Positions 39,376-51,640 of a stretch of 64,000 nt of DNA are shown piece after piece. Position 1 is the first letter of the stretch. Every line of letters begins with the position of its first letter. A program made the position numbers and the translations under genes. The DNA lies in contig CAJNOJ010000069.1 in assembly GCA_905250025.1 (NCBI GenBank), forward strand, positions 370,751-434,750, read 5' to 3'. The notes beneath the pieces are model-generated. The model was given only the letters and a program-made list of their open reading frames with translations, was not told the DNA's origin and searched no databases. Source of the DNA: Adineta ricciae (taxonomy: Eukaryota > Rotifera > Eurotatoria > Adinetida > Adinetidae).

Positions 39376-39770
39376 ATGCAAACGACGAAAATTATTTTGG
39401 CCATAGTATTGGCCGTATGCTTAATCTCCATGCTGGATGCGAAATCAAGCCAGCACGTAAGTAATCAAGGTAAAAGTTGATATTATCAATGAGTTTGATT
39501 GGTTTAGACTTCAAATGATTTGTTCCGGGAACGACTGGTGAACTTCTTACTGGAAGCTAAACGACGTGGCCTGTTAAATGATCAATCACTCGAATCTCAA
39601 GAGTCACAAGAACATGAAAAACGTACATCACACAGTCTAAATAATAAAGAAACCAATCAACGAGGATGTAAGTGTCGATTTGATCTTTTATATAACTGAT
39701 TATATCTGCTCTATTTTTTTCTCTAGTCATTCGTCGTAAATTCGTTGGATTATCTGATGATCCATTTTAA
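39376..39770 (+). CDS. Small secreted peptide precursor, copy 2
   Basis: Three exons, 39376-39456, 39508-39667 and 39727-39770, encode 94 residues. Exon 1 is again exactly 27 codons (MQTTKIILAIVLAVCLISML, then DAKSSQH): a signal peptide with likely cleavage after LDA. Exon 2 is the spacer TSNDLFRERLVNFLLEAKRR ... SLNNKETNQRG. Exon 3 encodes FIRRKFVGLSDDPF and the stop. Splice phases (0 then 1) equal those of copy 1. The ATG directly follows TTTAG, so a 5' UTR intron or a trans-splice acceptor is possible. The spacers have diverged strongly while the last 14 residues are nearly fixed, so the C-terminal peptide is likely the functional product. Confidence 0.75.
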
Positions 39771-40123
39771 AACTATTCGCTAAAATCATCAACTGTCTTT
39801 CCAGACTTGTGATTTCACGTTTTTTTCTTCTTCTTCTCTTTTTCGTGTATCATTCGTTAATTCTATTCGCTGTGTAATAATACCTTCACATACTATTGCA
39901 AAGCATAAGCTCACCTTTGTCTTTAATCAAATGTAGTCAGTTCAGACGTAGACATACTTATCTATCTCAATTCTAACCGAAGATTATGTCATTAGTGGTA
40001 AGATTCTAATAAAGAAAATCGTTTAGTTCTTGCTTATTATTCCATTAATCAAATTCACAGTGAAAAACAACATTGTCGTTACAGAAAAATGTATACAATT
40101 AACAGAGGAAAAGCAAAATATTT
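39771..40123. other. Convergent 3' intergenic region
   Basis: 3' flanks of peptide precursor 2 and DNA ligase IV. No other feature was seen. Confidence 0.45.
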
Positions 40124-43100
40124 CTAAAGAGCAAACGGTAGCTCTTTCATAGGACGGCGGTTTTCGATACAAGCTTTGATCCAATCATAACTAATCAGAT
40201 GAAATTTAGTCGAACGATCACGATTAATTTGTTTGAAAAGAGTTAACCGGTCGTTTAATTTCTTGTCGTCTTTAGCTGGTTTGATGCAAACGACATGAGT
40301 AACATCCGATGTCACGGAATGGGCTATACGTGCGCCATGCAATTGACTTTGTAAGATAATCAGTTTATGATTGGAGTCGATAAATTGAGTTGTTTCATCA
40401 CCAATCGTCCAATATTGATCGAAGTAGATATAGAATAAACGGAAAAGTCCATATTCCGATGATTCATCAGGAAAATAGCCATTTTCAAATTCAGAGATAA
40501 ATGTGCGGAGTTTGTCTCTATCATCTAAGGGATTTGGTATCTTTTCGATGTTAATTGTCGTTTGAGACAACGGAACTAGCTCATTGAGACGACGTTTTTT
40601 ATTTGCTGGTAACTTTTTGCTCGGTGTCGATGGCGCAGAGGGTGGCGGCGAAGGAATCGATGACATCTTGTTGAATATTTCTCGGAGTTCTTCCTCATTG
40701 GTCGGTGCATAGTAAGCATCACCGTATTCATCATAGAGCAACTTCAGAGCTTCACGAGTTTTATCAGTACAGGAAATCAAATCAGATAAACTATATGGAA
40801 GTAGTTCTTTATGTTCGATACAGCGTATTAACCAAGCAATATGAACAATGTCGTATAGTTTGTTTTTGATCAATGTGCGAAGACGAATACTGGACGGATT
40901 ATCTAAATGAAGAACACCGAAGTGAAACGGAACTTTGCGTGGATGTTTAGTTTGTATACCTGTTATAACACAATGTGTTTTGGTAATGGCATTTTGTACA
41001 CAAGTTCCACCGTTTTCATAGATGAGTTTTTCCAAATCAGCTTTCGTGTGTTTTGCATTGCCTTCCATAATACAGAACTGCAAATTGGATAGGAAATGTC
41101 CTGTTTGTTTCACCGCTTGTTGGTCAATACCGCGGAAACGTGAATCAACAGTTGGCTTAGCTTGTTGTCGAGATTTCGTTTGTAATTTTCTGGTCATAGT
41201 TATCGTCCGTTGACCATCATCATTCAAATCGAAATCTTCGTTTCCTTCATGTTCCATAAAACGTGATGCTAACTTGCCGGAATTTTTTTCTCTTAAATCG
41301 ATCAACTCTTGGTACGTCACACACTCATGCCAAGCCTTATCTTCACGAAATTTCTCCAAGCGTGGAAAGCGTAATGTAAAACCGCATTTGTATTTATCTG
41401 AAGCCATGAATTCTGTCGCCTTCACTTGAACGATACAGGAATCACTCGGTTCAATCCAGACATCGGGCTTTTCGTATGTACATAGGATATATGACGGTGC
41501 GGTTTTCTTCGACCATGGCTTCCATTTATTAGCAAAACGATTATTAAAGTCGAGCAATTCTTTGTGTGTATAACCGGAACCGATTTTACAGAACGAATAA
41601 TAGAGAAAATCGCGAACATCGACTTTGCATTGAGATGACGATGTTGCTGCGTTTTCGTCATCGGCATTTTTCGCCTCAGTATTACTTTGTTTGACAACAG
41701 CACAACAAAGAAAGTGAGAAAGCATACCAGCACGCAAACGACCAGTACCGAAATAACCGCCGACAATCAAGCAGTCAATTTCATCATTAAGACCTGTAAT
41801 AACCAGATGAGATATAAAACAGTGAAGTTTTATTGGATCTTACCAATAGTATAATCTGGTTTGATCTATACAGAAACAAAGATGCTTATGCGATTTTAAA
41901 TATTCGATGAGTTAGGAACGTACCTTGTACCAACCGCCATTTTCTCGAACATTTGGTTTGTAGACAGACCACGGATCTTTGACTACAATACCTTCTTGTC
42001 GCTCTTCAATAGCTAAATTTAGTTCATTAATGACATCTTGATTACATGCACCGGGCTTAATAGTCGAAAAGGTTATTCGTCCTTCGATTGGCTCGAGAAT
42101 CTTCTTATGTAAATATTGTAAACGTTCATTTAACGGTCTATTTGTCAGAACTTCATCGTTATACATGAGAATATCGAAGACGATAAAACAAGGCTGTAAT
42201 TGTGAATCATTGGCTTGGATCGATTTGACATCAAAACTGTCACCTTTGGAATGTATAATTTTTTCATTTCGATTATAAATAACCATTTCACCATCTACAA
42301 GTGTGTCAAATATAATTTATTCGACAACTATCTCGAAGGCAACTTACCGATGATGCATTTTTCACAATCGATTTTGAATGTATTGGCGATATACGGTGTC
42401 AAAGTACCGATATTATTCGAATCAGGTCCAAACACACTTGTATAATCATGGCCATTACGTGAAAAATACATGAATTGATCTTTGTCTCGGTGTAATTGAA
42501 AACGATCGCCATCATATTTCGTTTCAATATAGAATTCTGCAAGAGCAGCGGTTGGATTTGTTGATTTCTTTCGAATCAATTGTTCAATCTTATCAGCACG
42601 CGTTCTTTCACCTAAATAAAGTCATTCTTTATTTTTTATTCGGACATCAATTATGTTTCTTCATACCAAGCATAGGTCGAAACGGTGAGAATATACTCAA
42701 ACCGATTTCATGAAGACGTTTTTCTGGATCGTGTAAATAAACAGCAACTTTGAATAGATTACTCGTGTGATCAAACAGATCTTTCGCATCGGGATGAAAA
42801 CATTCAAGAATGGAGTTTTCTTTCAGAGATATACGTAAATCTTTCAATAAAATACGGATCAACCATTTTAATTCCAAAGCACTAAGATGACGAAGTAGAT
42901 ATGTTAAACGATGATCGATAACCTGAAGCAAGTGAAATACGTGCGCTGGAAAAACCAAATGTCTTACATACTTTTTGACCCTCTTTTCCTTTGCCGTTCT
43001 CAACGGCGATTTCATCCAAAATTTTATTGATTTCCCAGATGCTCATTGTCACATCATCGTTACATCGATTTTTTAAAACATAATAAGCAACCTCAGCAAA

Positions 43101-43632
43101 GTCGCTTCCCTTCTGAGTACGTGTGTTCTTCTGTACACGAAAATTCAACCTAAATTGTCAAAGAACTGTCGACAAAGAGCTAGAAATGATTTTCTACATA
43201 CAATTTCTTTCCATCGTCACTATCTTTGGAAATGCTGAGAACTTCGACTAAGTGTTTGCCCAGTTTACTTTCTTTCAGACCATACGCAATACGTTCTCGG
43301 TCGGATTGTGGTAGAAGTAAGCGTATAATTGGATAGAATGAATCTTGCAGGATCGTTGGTGACGCTCCACTAAGGCCGCCCGTTACGGTTTGGCCATCAG
43401 CTGTCGTTACTGGAGCAGGTGCTGTCACAGGCGGATCGTTTACATGAACTTCTTTATGTGTTTTCCGCCAATCGCTGATGAATCGAGTCATGAGTTTCTG
43501 TTTGGCGATGGCACCCTGGCTTTTTGAAATTCTTTCTAGTAGATTACATAAGTTGGAAAATTTCACAACTTTCGATGAATTTGACAATCCGTCATGATTC
43601 ACATTGACTTCATCAGTCATCATGGATGTCAT
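40124..43632 (-). CDS. LIG4: DNA ligase IV (non-homologous end joining)
   Basis: ATP-dependent ligase that, with XRCC4, seals double-strand breaks in NHEJ in the nucleus. Start at 43632 (MTSMMTDEVNVNHDG). The N-terminal helical DNA-binding domain spans about 43560-42660. The nucleotidyltransferase active-site lysine is in ETKYDGDRFQLHRDK, followed by YFSRNGHDYTSVFG, DGEMVIYN, CFIVFDILMYNDE and EEGIVVKDPWSVYKP. Motif V reads GWYKIKPDY and the OB domain is IVGGYFGTG...FRLPRLEK-like (FRFPRLEKFRED in order TLRFPRLEK). BRCT1 is at about 41080-40800. The XRCC4-binding linker is about 40550-40420 (SEFENGYFPDESSEYGLFRL). BRCT2 ends the protein (VTSDVTHVVCIKPAKDD, FHLISYDWIKACIENRRP). The last exon alone is 548 codons. 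Bdelloids repair many breaks after desiccation, so NHEJ genes are of interest. Confidence 0.93.
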
Positions 43633-43847
43633 CTAAAATACAGACCGACACGTCGCCTGTAAATATATTGCTGCAAGTAGAATATGCACGAAACAACACG
43701 AGACAAACAAACAACAAATAAAATGATAGAAAAATTCACTGCTGATGAGGATTTGTAGACTAGGAAAAAGAAAAAAAACATATAGAGATTCGCATATATA
43801 CAACACAAAACGAAAAAGAGAGAAATAAAAGAAAAACGATGAAAAGA

Positions 43848-46617
43848 TTACACCGGCGTCTCGCGAAGAAATCGAATAAATGTATGTTTTATATTAGCAA
43901 AGAATAAATGATGAGCATGTACAGTTCGATGTTCATCATTCTTCTCGCTTGCTGGTGATGACGGGAGATTTTTTGAATTGTAATCGATTTCTTCAGATCT
44001 AGTCTTTGTCCTCTCGGACGAATATGTTTCAGGTAGTAAATTTGAATAAGTCGGTGCACCATTCCATCGTCGAATATCATCATAATTACCTAGAAAAAGA
44101 CAGTAGACGATGACGATGCTCGGCATTTCGTGTCTCGATTGATTTATGATATGAAAGCGTACACCCATTAAAATGAAACTAGAGAAGAAGTGATGGGCGG
44201 GACTGCAACTACGATAATGACAAGTAATGTATATCTAGATGGGTCGTAGACGATAAGAGGGATTGATTTGTATTTACCCTCGCAATGCGACTAGATAGGA
44301 CATTCAGTATCATGACATATTTTCTAGAACAAGAGAAAGATTGAGAGAGACATCCCCGGCATTCAATCATACAATGTGCGGAAGCAACGAGCGTTACGAG
44401 ACGAAAAAGCAATGCCAACACGCGTCATGCAAGAACAACATATCGAAAACAATTTGTCACTGTTAGGAGCAGTTATGAGCTGATTAGTAGGTTGAAAAAA
44501 GGCAAATGATATAGACATTCTACTTACAATTGAATGTTCAATGTTGTATCACTCAGAAGATCTGATCACATATCTTTCTATTCCTAACAGTGACAGATGA
44601 TTTCACAGTTAAACTAATGCTTTGTATGCAAATATCAATAGCACGCATAAGCCCACAGTTTTCCATTCGCAAGAAAAAAATGACACGAGTGGGGACGAAA
44701 ACCAACCTTGTACCAAACCAACAGTTAGAGATAAATAAACCGGCTAGGTAATCAGATATGAAGATTAGAAAACGAATACAAATCTTCAATTAGCTGTCTT
44801 TGAAACTCACCTTATGATCGCCCACACATGCATCATATCCAATTATATCATAGGATGGCATTTTCGCCTGAAGAGACACACTTTCAAGTTTAGAAATATT
44901 GCATAGAAAGAACAAAATTCACTTTTGTATCAACGAAGTTCTTAAATGAATGACTAAGAAGTATACGATCACACCATGCTGGACAACGAGCACGTAAATA
45001 TGACCGGGCTTCATGATGTTCTTCACTATATGGATAACTAAATGCAAGAAAAAAACATACACGTTCAAATACTCCCAATTAGATGAATACTTACCTCGGT
45101 GGAAAAGTCTTTTCATATTCATACAAATAATCATTGAATGACGAGGATTCAAAATCAAACTTATGCGCCTAGAATGAAATGATCGACATTATGATCAGCT
45201 CTATTCGGTGATCCTTGGGGTATTCTACGAGCAGTGATTAAAGAATATCTGCTCGTATAGCCTAGATCAACAAGGTTGTTATGTGTCACAACACATGCTG
45301 TGCAATTCGATGCCTCGGGATATGTTTATTCAATATCAACATTACTAATTAACCGTTACTGATTTCTTTCGTGAAAGACAGAAACATTCGTTAGGACACT
45401 AATTGCTGAGCTTCTCCTAAATGAGACAAATTCTGTACCTCTTTTGTATTTGTATTGAAGAATGAATCGTGATTTTCGTGTAGATTGAATTCTTTCTTCT
45501 CGATTGTCAATCGTGGCTTATTATCTTCATTTCGAATAATAATCTTGGCAATTTCATCGCTATTCTTGCCTTTGATTTTATCAATTAAATCGTTTCGTTT
45601 GTCTGCAATGTGCTATTCAATATTCAAACAAAAATTCCTTAGTCAAATCTTCGCAAATATTTATCGAACAAACCTCTACTAAACGATGGGCATCGAGTCG
45701 GAAATTAAAATCACCAAATATAACATAGGGGACACGTTTACCATCTGGATCGACTGATAAGCTAAACAAATTGATTCGTGAAGACAAAAAACAAAAATAT
45801 CATCCGAACTTTTGTAAAGTATATTCAAGAGCATTGCGACGACATTTACTATATATCGATGGACTATGTTCAGCTGCTAAAAGATTAGATGCGTCATGGA
45901 ATAGGTGTACATTAAGCAAGTCGAATGTGCTAGAAGAAAAGAATGACAATGCAAGAAAGGATTCTTTTTCTTCGCCAAAATTCAATTACAAGCCATTGAT
46001 TAGCCAACGAGTTTGAGTGAAGCCCTTCCTCGACCATTTCGCCTAGAAGAAAAAAGAAAGTCCAGTAAATTAATCACTGTCTTCGCGCGTGTGACGTTTA
46101 CTTCAGGAAAGAATTCTCGAGGATATTTTTCTTTGCGTAATGTTTGAGCATTACGCACATTACCAGCAAAAATCTGACAATTAACAACAGGATGAAACGT
46201 TGAGTCTAAATACATCGTAGATAACATGATGACTTGCTTTTCCAAGGAAAATCTTACTTGAGAAATTCCATTGTTGCACAGAGAGATTTTGACGAATAAA
46301 ATATGCACTACCAAGAGCCTAATGCGACAAAAGAGTTCATTCCAAAAAGCAAATAATAATTTGTCAACTTTACTGTGAATGTTTCCTGCGATGAGTATTC
46401 CGAATCAAAGTATAGGCGATGTCGAGTGTATTCCGATGATAGCTCGGGTATTTGTAGTAGAGCTCTATTTCAGCATCATAAATAGAGAAAATGAAACTAT
46501 TCAAATAAACTTACGTCAAGAATTGATCTAGCATATGCATATGTTTTTCATAATCTTTGCCTCCAACTTCTTGACAGTGCAAGGCAACGAAATCGGATGG
46601 ATGACGTTGTAGAAGCT
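43848..46617 (-). CDS. INPP5A: Inositol polyphosphate-5-phosphatase A (type I), first exon(s) missing
   Basis: Removes the 5-phosphate of Ins(1,4,5)P3 and Ins(1,3,4,5)P4, ending calcium signals at the membrane. The first exon present ends at 46617 and begins LLQRHPSDFVALHCQEVGGK, with the metal-binding Glu. Later exons give NAQTLRKEKYPREFFPEAKW, SRKGFTQTRWLINGFTFDLL, NVHLFHDASNLLAAEHSPSI, YVIFGDFNFRLDAHR, FPPRYPYSEEHHEARSY, ARCPAWCDRILLSHS and YDACVGDHKPVYLSLTVG. These include the GDFNFR, PAWCDR and GDHKPV catalytic motifs. The short exon 44707-44743 appears to splice over about 617 nt to the final exon 43848-44089. The C-terminus is longer than in vertebrates and ends FLRETPV without a CAAX box. 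The N-terminal exon (vertebrate LLVTANVG region) is absent; upstream sequence runs into an N at 46835. Confidence 0.9.
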
Positions 46618-46666
46618 AAAAACAGCAAGATTTACTTCGCGCTCATTCTTTTCTTTAATCCTTTCA

Positions 46667-46834
46667 TTATCGCGAAGATCTTTTTTGCCTACGATTAACC
46701 TTTTTGCGTCCTACAAATGCTGACCTTCTCAATCGATATAATCGCCGATGGGCAAGTGTGCCGAGAATGATACTTGATTGTAATGACAAATGCTTCTCCT
46801 CCTTTTTCTTTTCCTTCTTCTTCTTCTTCTTCTT
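46667..46834 (-). repeat. Inverted repeat, left arm
   Basis: Reverse complement of about 47395-47556. The unique ~130-nt core shows only a few differences (for example CGCGAAG versus CGCAAAG). It includes a (TTC)n run at about 46814-46834 and ends at an N. Confidence 0.85.
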
Positions 46835-46835
46835 N
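46835..46835. other. Single ambiguous base, probable assembly join
   Basis: N inside a TTC microsatellite at the edge of the inverted repeat and upstream of the truncated INPP5A gene. Confidence 0.7.
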
Positions 46836-47394
46836 TCAGTTATATTAATAATATCGATTCGGTCGTAGATGGAATATGTGACTCGCGAGCAAAAAAAAAA
46901 CAGTCAGCTGGGACCATCTATTATCATTGTTAACAATATAAGGTTACGGCTAAGTAGTGTAAAAAAAGAGTTATTCGAACGTAAATAAGATAGGAGGAAG
47001 AGAAAAGGTTCTCAGTTGTCGAAACATCGCGAGAAAATCCAGTTAGAACGAATGATTAGTACGATGAAACATTTGAAAAACTCATCAGTTGACATGAGCT
47101 AGAAAAAAAAAAGAAAACATTCTTTACTAGTTTCTTTTTCAAAGAATTCTCGGATATCCTCTTCTCGTTGTCTTCACTTAGATAAGTAATACTAAATTGA
47201 AAACTAGAGATCTACTTTAGCGTTTGTTTTCTACCAATAGACAGAGCAAAAATAAATCTAAAGCTTCGCATGCTGCTCGCTTAATACACGCATACATACA
47301 TACAGACAATATGTCATTTTTCTTTTTCTTTGCGTTGCCAAACTAATGCTCTTTTTTTCCTCGATCCTATCAAACATCAAGCACATGGATGACG

Positions 47395-47556
47395 ATAAGA
47401 AGAAGAAGAAGGAGGAGGAGGAGGAGAAGCATTTGTCATTACAATCAAGTATCATTCTCGGCACACTTGCCCATCGGCGATTATATCGATTGGAGAAGGT
47501 CAGCATTTGTAGAACGCAAAAAGGTTAATCGTAGGCAAAAAAGATCTTTGCGATAA
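47395..47556 (+). repeat. Inverted repeat, right arm
   Basis: Near-identical reverse copy of 46667-46834, separated by a spacer of about 560 nt with no gene in it. Sequence outside the arms is unrelated on the two sides. Confidence 0.85.
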
Positions 47557-47889
47557 AGTCATTCACCTATTCGTGCGATAAAAATCCAATCTAAAAGAAG
47601 AAAAAAAACAAAAAAAGAAAGTCTTTCATTTCTTTCTCTCATTCGAAACTCTTCAAAGGTTTAGTTTTCCTACAGATCGAAAACAAAACAAAGAGAAGTC
47701 AATCAAAGATAAACACACACATGAATAAAAACAATAGTCTGAAAGACATATTCACCAATAATATTTGTCAGAAATAATTACTGTTTCGAAGAAGAAGAAA
47801 AAAAAAACATTTTCATATCACTGTTCGAATGTTATATCAGTTGTACAAGACCAGAGTGAAATTATCACACGAATAGTGAGCGGTGACGT
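47557..47889. other. Intergenic region downstream of WDR44
   Basis: A/T-rich sequence with polypurine runs. 3' flank of WDR44. Nothing else was seen. Confidence 0.45.
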
Positions 47890-50800
47890 TCAACGATGGT
47901 ACCGATTAACAAGCATCTTCAATTGACCTTTCGAATCCGCTGTAATCATCACATACACAGCTCCGGTATTAAGGGTTACAGATGATTCGTTTGTGGAATT
48001 CATCGAACGATATACACAGTTCAATCGAGCACGATTATTCGAAAGATTAGTTGGACTTTGCGCTGCAGGCGTTGATCGAAATAGAGAAGGCGACGATTCA
48101 TTGGGAGAATATACATAATTCATGATTGCTGTAGGATTCGGTGCAAAAATAGCAGAGGTAACCATTGTATTATGAACTGGAAAGAAAAGTCATCAAGATA
48201 CTTCTTACTAAAATCTTTGATCTCACCTCGAATACGTTCGTAAGCACGATGGAAATATCGTCGTTGTCTTCGTGTTAATCTCGAATTGATGGGCGTATTA
48301 TTATCATTCGTATTCGGTTCCGTTCTCCAGATATAAAACCAACTATCTTCACTTCCACTAGTCGAGCAAAAATCATCATTTGATTTCGAAGAATGCAGAT
48401 TCTATCTTACCTAATGATGTATTGATCATCATGACTGAAGGATGCTCGTATTTGACTGGATTGATTGGAATAACCACGATATTTACGTTCAATTTCTTTC
48501 GAGCGAATATTATACAAACGAATACGGGAATCATTCGAAGTGATCAATACCTATGATAAATTTGCCTTGTTCTTTAATAAACTCTCTTTCTTATCATACC
48601 TTGGCATTATCAGAACTCATTGATTCGATCCCAGTGATCTTGTACGGTTTCTTTCGTTTTTTTCTCGATCGATGACTTCGACTACCATCCTTATCCCCGA
48701 TATTCATTACCGTCTATATGAAAACAAAAACGAGTTCAATCCAGGAGAAATCACCAGTCAACTCACATCATATTGTAAGGAATCATTATAGACTAAAAAC
48801 CGGCCATCGAATGTACCAACTGTTACTTTACGACCATCGTCACAAAAGTTAACCGCTGTAATTAAGTTTGCATGAGCAGCCGGAATTTGTGATGAAGCTT
48901 GAGCAGGAATTAAAGACCAATAAACAACACGTTTATCAGGAATATTCCATAAACGCACATGTCTGAATGAAAAGAAACGAAATTGAAGTAAACTTGTTCG
49001 ATATTTTAGGAGAGATCAGTCATTATTTTTGGAAGCACACAAAACAAACATCTGTGGGAATGCCGGAAATTGATATATGCGCGACGATAATGGCATTTCT
49101 TGTGTGTCATTTGCAATACGGAAAACTTCGAATCCGTCGCAGTAGAAATCTGTTACAGAATGTTTTGAATGGAGAGAAAGGAAGCGAGTCGGGCTGTCAC
49201 GAAGTACTAGGATTGAATGATTGTTATGGTAAAGAGTTCCGGTTAGACCCAAACCAATAGTCTAACGGTTTTCCGTCCAGTCTCATAACAACCATTGATT
49301 GAACGATGCGTTTCTCTGAGAAAATAGTTCTATTAAAAAATGCTTACCCATCTAGACTCGCCGAGACGAAAAATCGATCGTCACGTGGGTGAAATGCAAT
49401 GGCCGAAACAAAATCTACATGTCGAAAGTAACATAAACATTCCGATCGACTTAAATGCCATAGACGAACAGTCTTATCCATGGAAGACGAGAGAAGAAAT
49501 AAAGATTTTGACCAGGCAACATCAAGAACGGGTGCTTGATGACCACTAAATTCACAAAATGGTTTCGTATAGAGTGGTGCTTGTAATTCATTCAAACCAA
49601 GTTTCGTATTTATTGTAGATGTCACCGTGTCGATTGAGATCGTTCGATGAAACTCGTGGAGTCGATTAGTTAAGATCTCATTCTGTTGCTGAGACGCATT
49701 CGATGTTAATTGAGAAAACTCACTAAAATGTGGTTGAGCTAGTTTTAGTATCCAAACTTTTAATAGTGTATCTTGTCCACATGTGGCGAGAAGATTACCA
49801 TCGGGAGAGAATCTAAACTTGTTTTCTTTTCAGATTTTAAGTAGATGTTTCGATCAATTCGTACCTCATACACCATATCGGTCCATCGTGGGCATTGACG
49901 ATGGTTTGAAGTAGCTGTGTTTTATCAAATTGTGTCTGTTCTTTTAGATAGCGCGATGCTTTGTACTTCAAATCTCCGTTTGAACCATCATTAATCAACG
50001 CGCGTTCGGTATCATCCTCGTCATCATCGTGATTCCCGATTTTACTCTGTCTCTTGCGTAAAATGTTTCGCACCACTAGATTAGTTAACTGTTTACGAAA
50101 AGATGTCGTACGCCTAAAAGACGATCCTGATGATTGACGCTCAAGAATTGATCGAGCCACTGTCTGACTGGACGATTCGGATGACATCGAAAGGTCATCA
50201 TGAGTTTTATCTGGAAGACTAACAGTTGACTTTTTTCTTGAATTATTCGCAGAATTTATCAGTGAGTTACGACGCAACGCAACCATACTTTCAGTTTCGC
50301 GAATACGCTCCATAATAGTAAGATCCATTGGATTCGTGGCATTCAATGGAATGTATCGACCATCGTCAAGATTACGTACTATCGGTTGTTGAAGAATCTC
50401 CTCGTCATTTAACTTTCGACCATTAGGATGTAATTCTCCGTATCTGGTGATACGATCGATGGTATTCAGATCGACTAGATTAGGTTCGCTTGTTGTCGAT
50501 AGAGGCCTTTTACTTGAATAATATCCACCTGTACCACGAGCTGAAGCGGCGATTCTGATGGGATAAGATGTCCAATTAGCTGCACCAGACTTGACAGAAG
50601 AATTGATTGCTGTTGTTTTCGATATGGAAGACGTCGAATTCTATAAACATAATTAACTCCGAACACAAACGATACTTTAACCAAGCAACAAACCAATCAG
50701 AATTCATCAATAGATTTTAATCAACCTTGAAAAGAACATATGCTATATTATCAGTACTTGCTGATGCGTTCGCTTGAAAAACATTCCGATCATGATCAGA

Positions 50801-51640
50801 TCGCTACGTACCACTAGATCGCAGACAATAAAAAAAATCTGTCATTTACGAAGTAAACTTTGTCATTTATGTATCAGACAATAACCCGATGCCGTCTGTC
50901 ACAATAATAAAAAAAAAGACTATTCTCTTTTCTCAGTCATAAAACTCTTGCGTTAGTATATTACAGATGTTTCCTCATTTACAATTCAACACAAGTGCGG
51001 ACATGACATATATGTTTATATACGATTGCCTTGGGAAAACTGTTAGCATAAGTAATAAAGGTACTTTTTATCAAGTTAAGACAAGTGTATGAACTACTAA
51101 CCTTGCTGTTGATGCGGTTAGGTTCATTATCAGTGTAATTGACTGAAGGATCGACTGTTGATGATGATGATAATGATGATGCATCTTCATTATTGGCGTC
51201 GTGTTCTGTTGTAACTGACGTTGAGGATAAAATCGAAGACGAATCAGTTGCTGACTTCACAGTAATGCTTGAATTGTGTCGAGTATCAACCCCGCGAAGG
51301 CGTTGAAGTTTATCACGTCGTTGAATATCATGTAATTGGTTTTCAGTTAATGATATGGCACAGAAATGTTCCTAAGGAAAAGAAATAAGCTTGTTGTTAG
51401 AGATAAATCAACTTACAGGTGGCAATGTCGATGTATCTTGTTTGGATGGAATTCGCCATCGAGGTTCTTGTTGAAAAGATCTGGTTAGAGAGGAAAAGAT
51501 TGGCTTTCGAGTATAGCCTATGAAAGTCATATTTACGTGAGTATCTCATGAGTTGTTGGAGTACTATTTGCATCATAGAAAACTGATTCATCATCAGAAT
51601 CTGTTGATGTACTATCATCATTATCACTAGATGATGTCAT
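47890..51640 (-). CDS. WDR44: WD repeat-containing protein 44 (rabphilin-11), RAB11 effector
   Basis: Endosomal RAB11 effector that tethers tubules to the ER. Start 51640 (MTSSSDNDDSTSTDS, then DDESVFYDANSTP); the N-terminus keeps the EEFYDAPE-like FFAT segment as SVFYDANST. A long Ser-rich region follows (51260-50640), then a basic segment (RRTTSFRKQLTNLVVRN). WD repeats begin at about 49910 (HDGPIWCMRYE). They continue with FCEFSGHQAPVLDVAWSKSL, LSSSMDKTVRLWHLSRSECL, FVSAIAFHPRDDRFFVSASL, VRLWNIPDKRVVYW, KITGIESMSS, LITSNDSRIRLYNIRS and IRASFSHDDQY. The end is HNTMVTSAIFAPNPTAIM...YVMITADSKGQLKMLVN. These blocks match vertebrate WDR44 closely. Splicing of the Ser-rich exons is approximate. 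Confidence 0.9.

Noticed and set aside
47346..47528. Plus-strand 60-codon frame with Lys/Glu run
   Set aside because: It is the GAA/GAG microsatellite of the inverted repeat read as protein. The left copy has an indel that breaks the frame, so coding constraint is unlikely.
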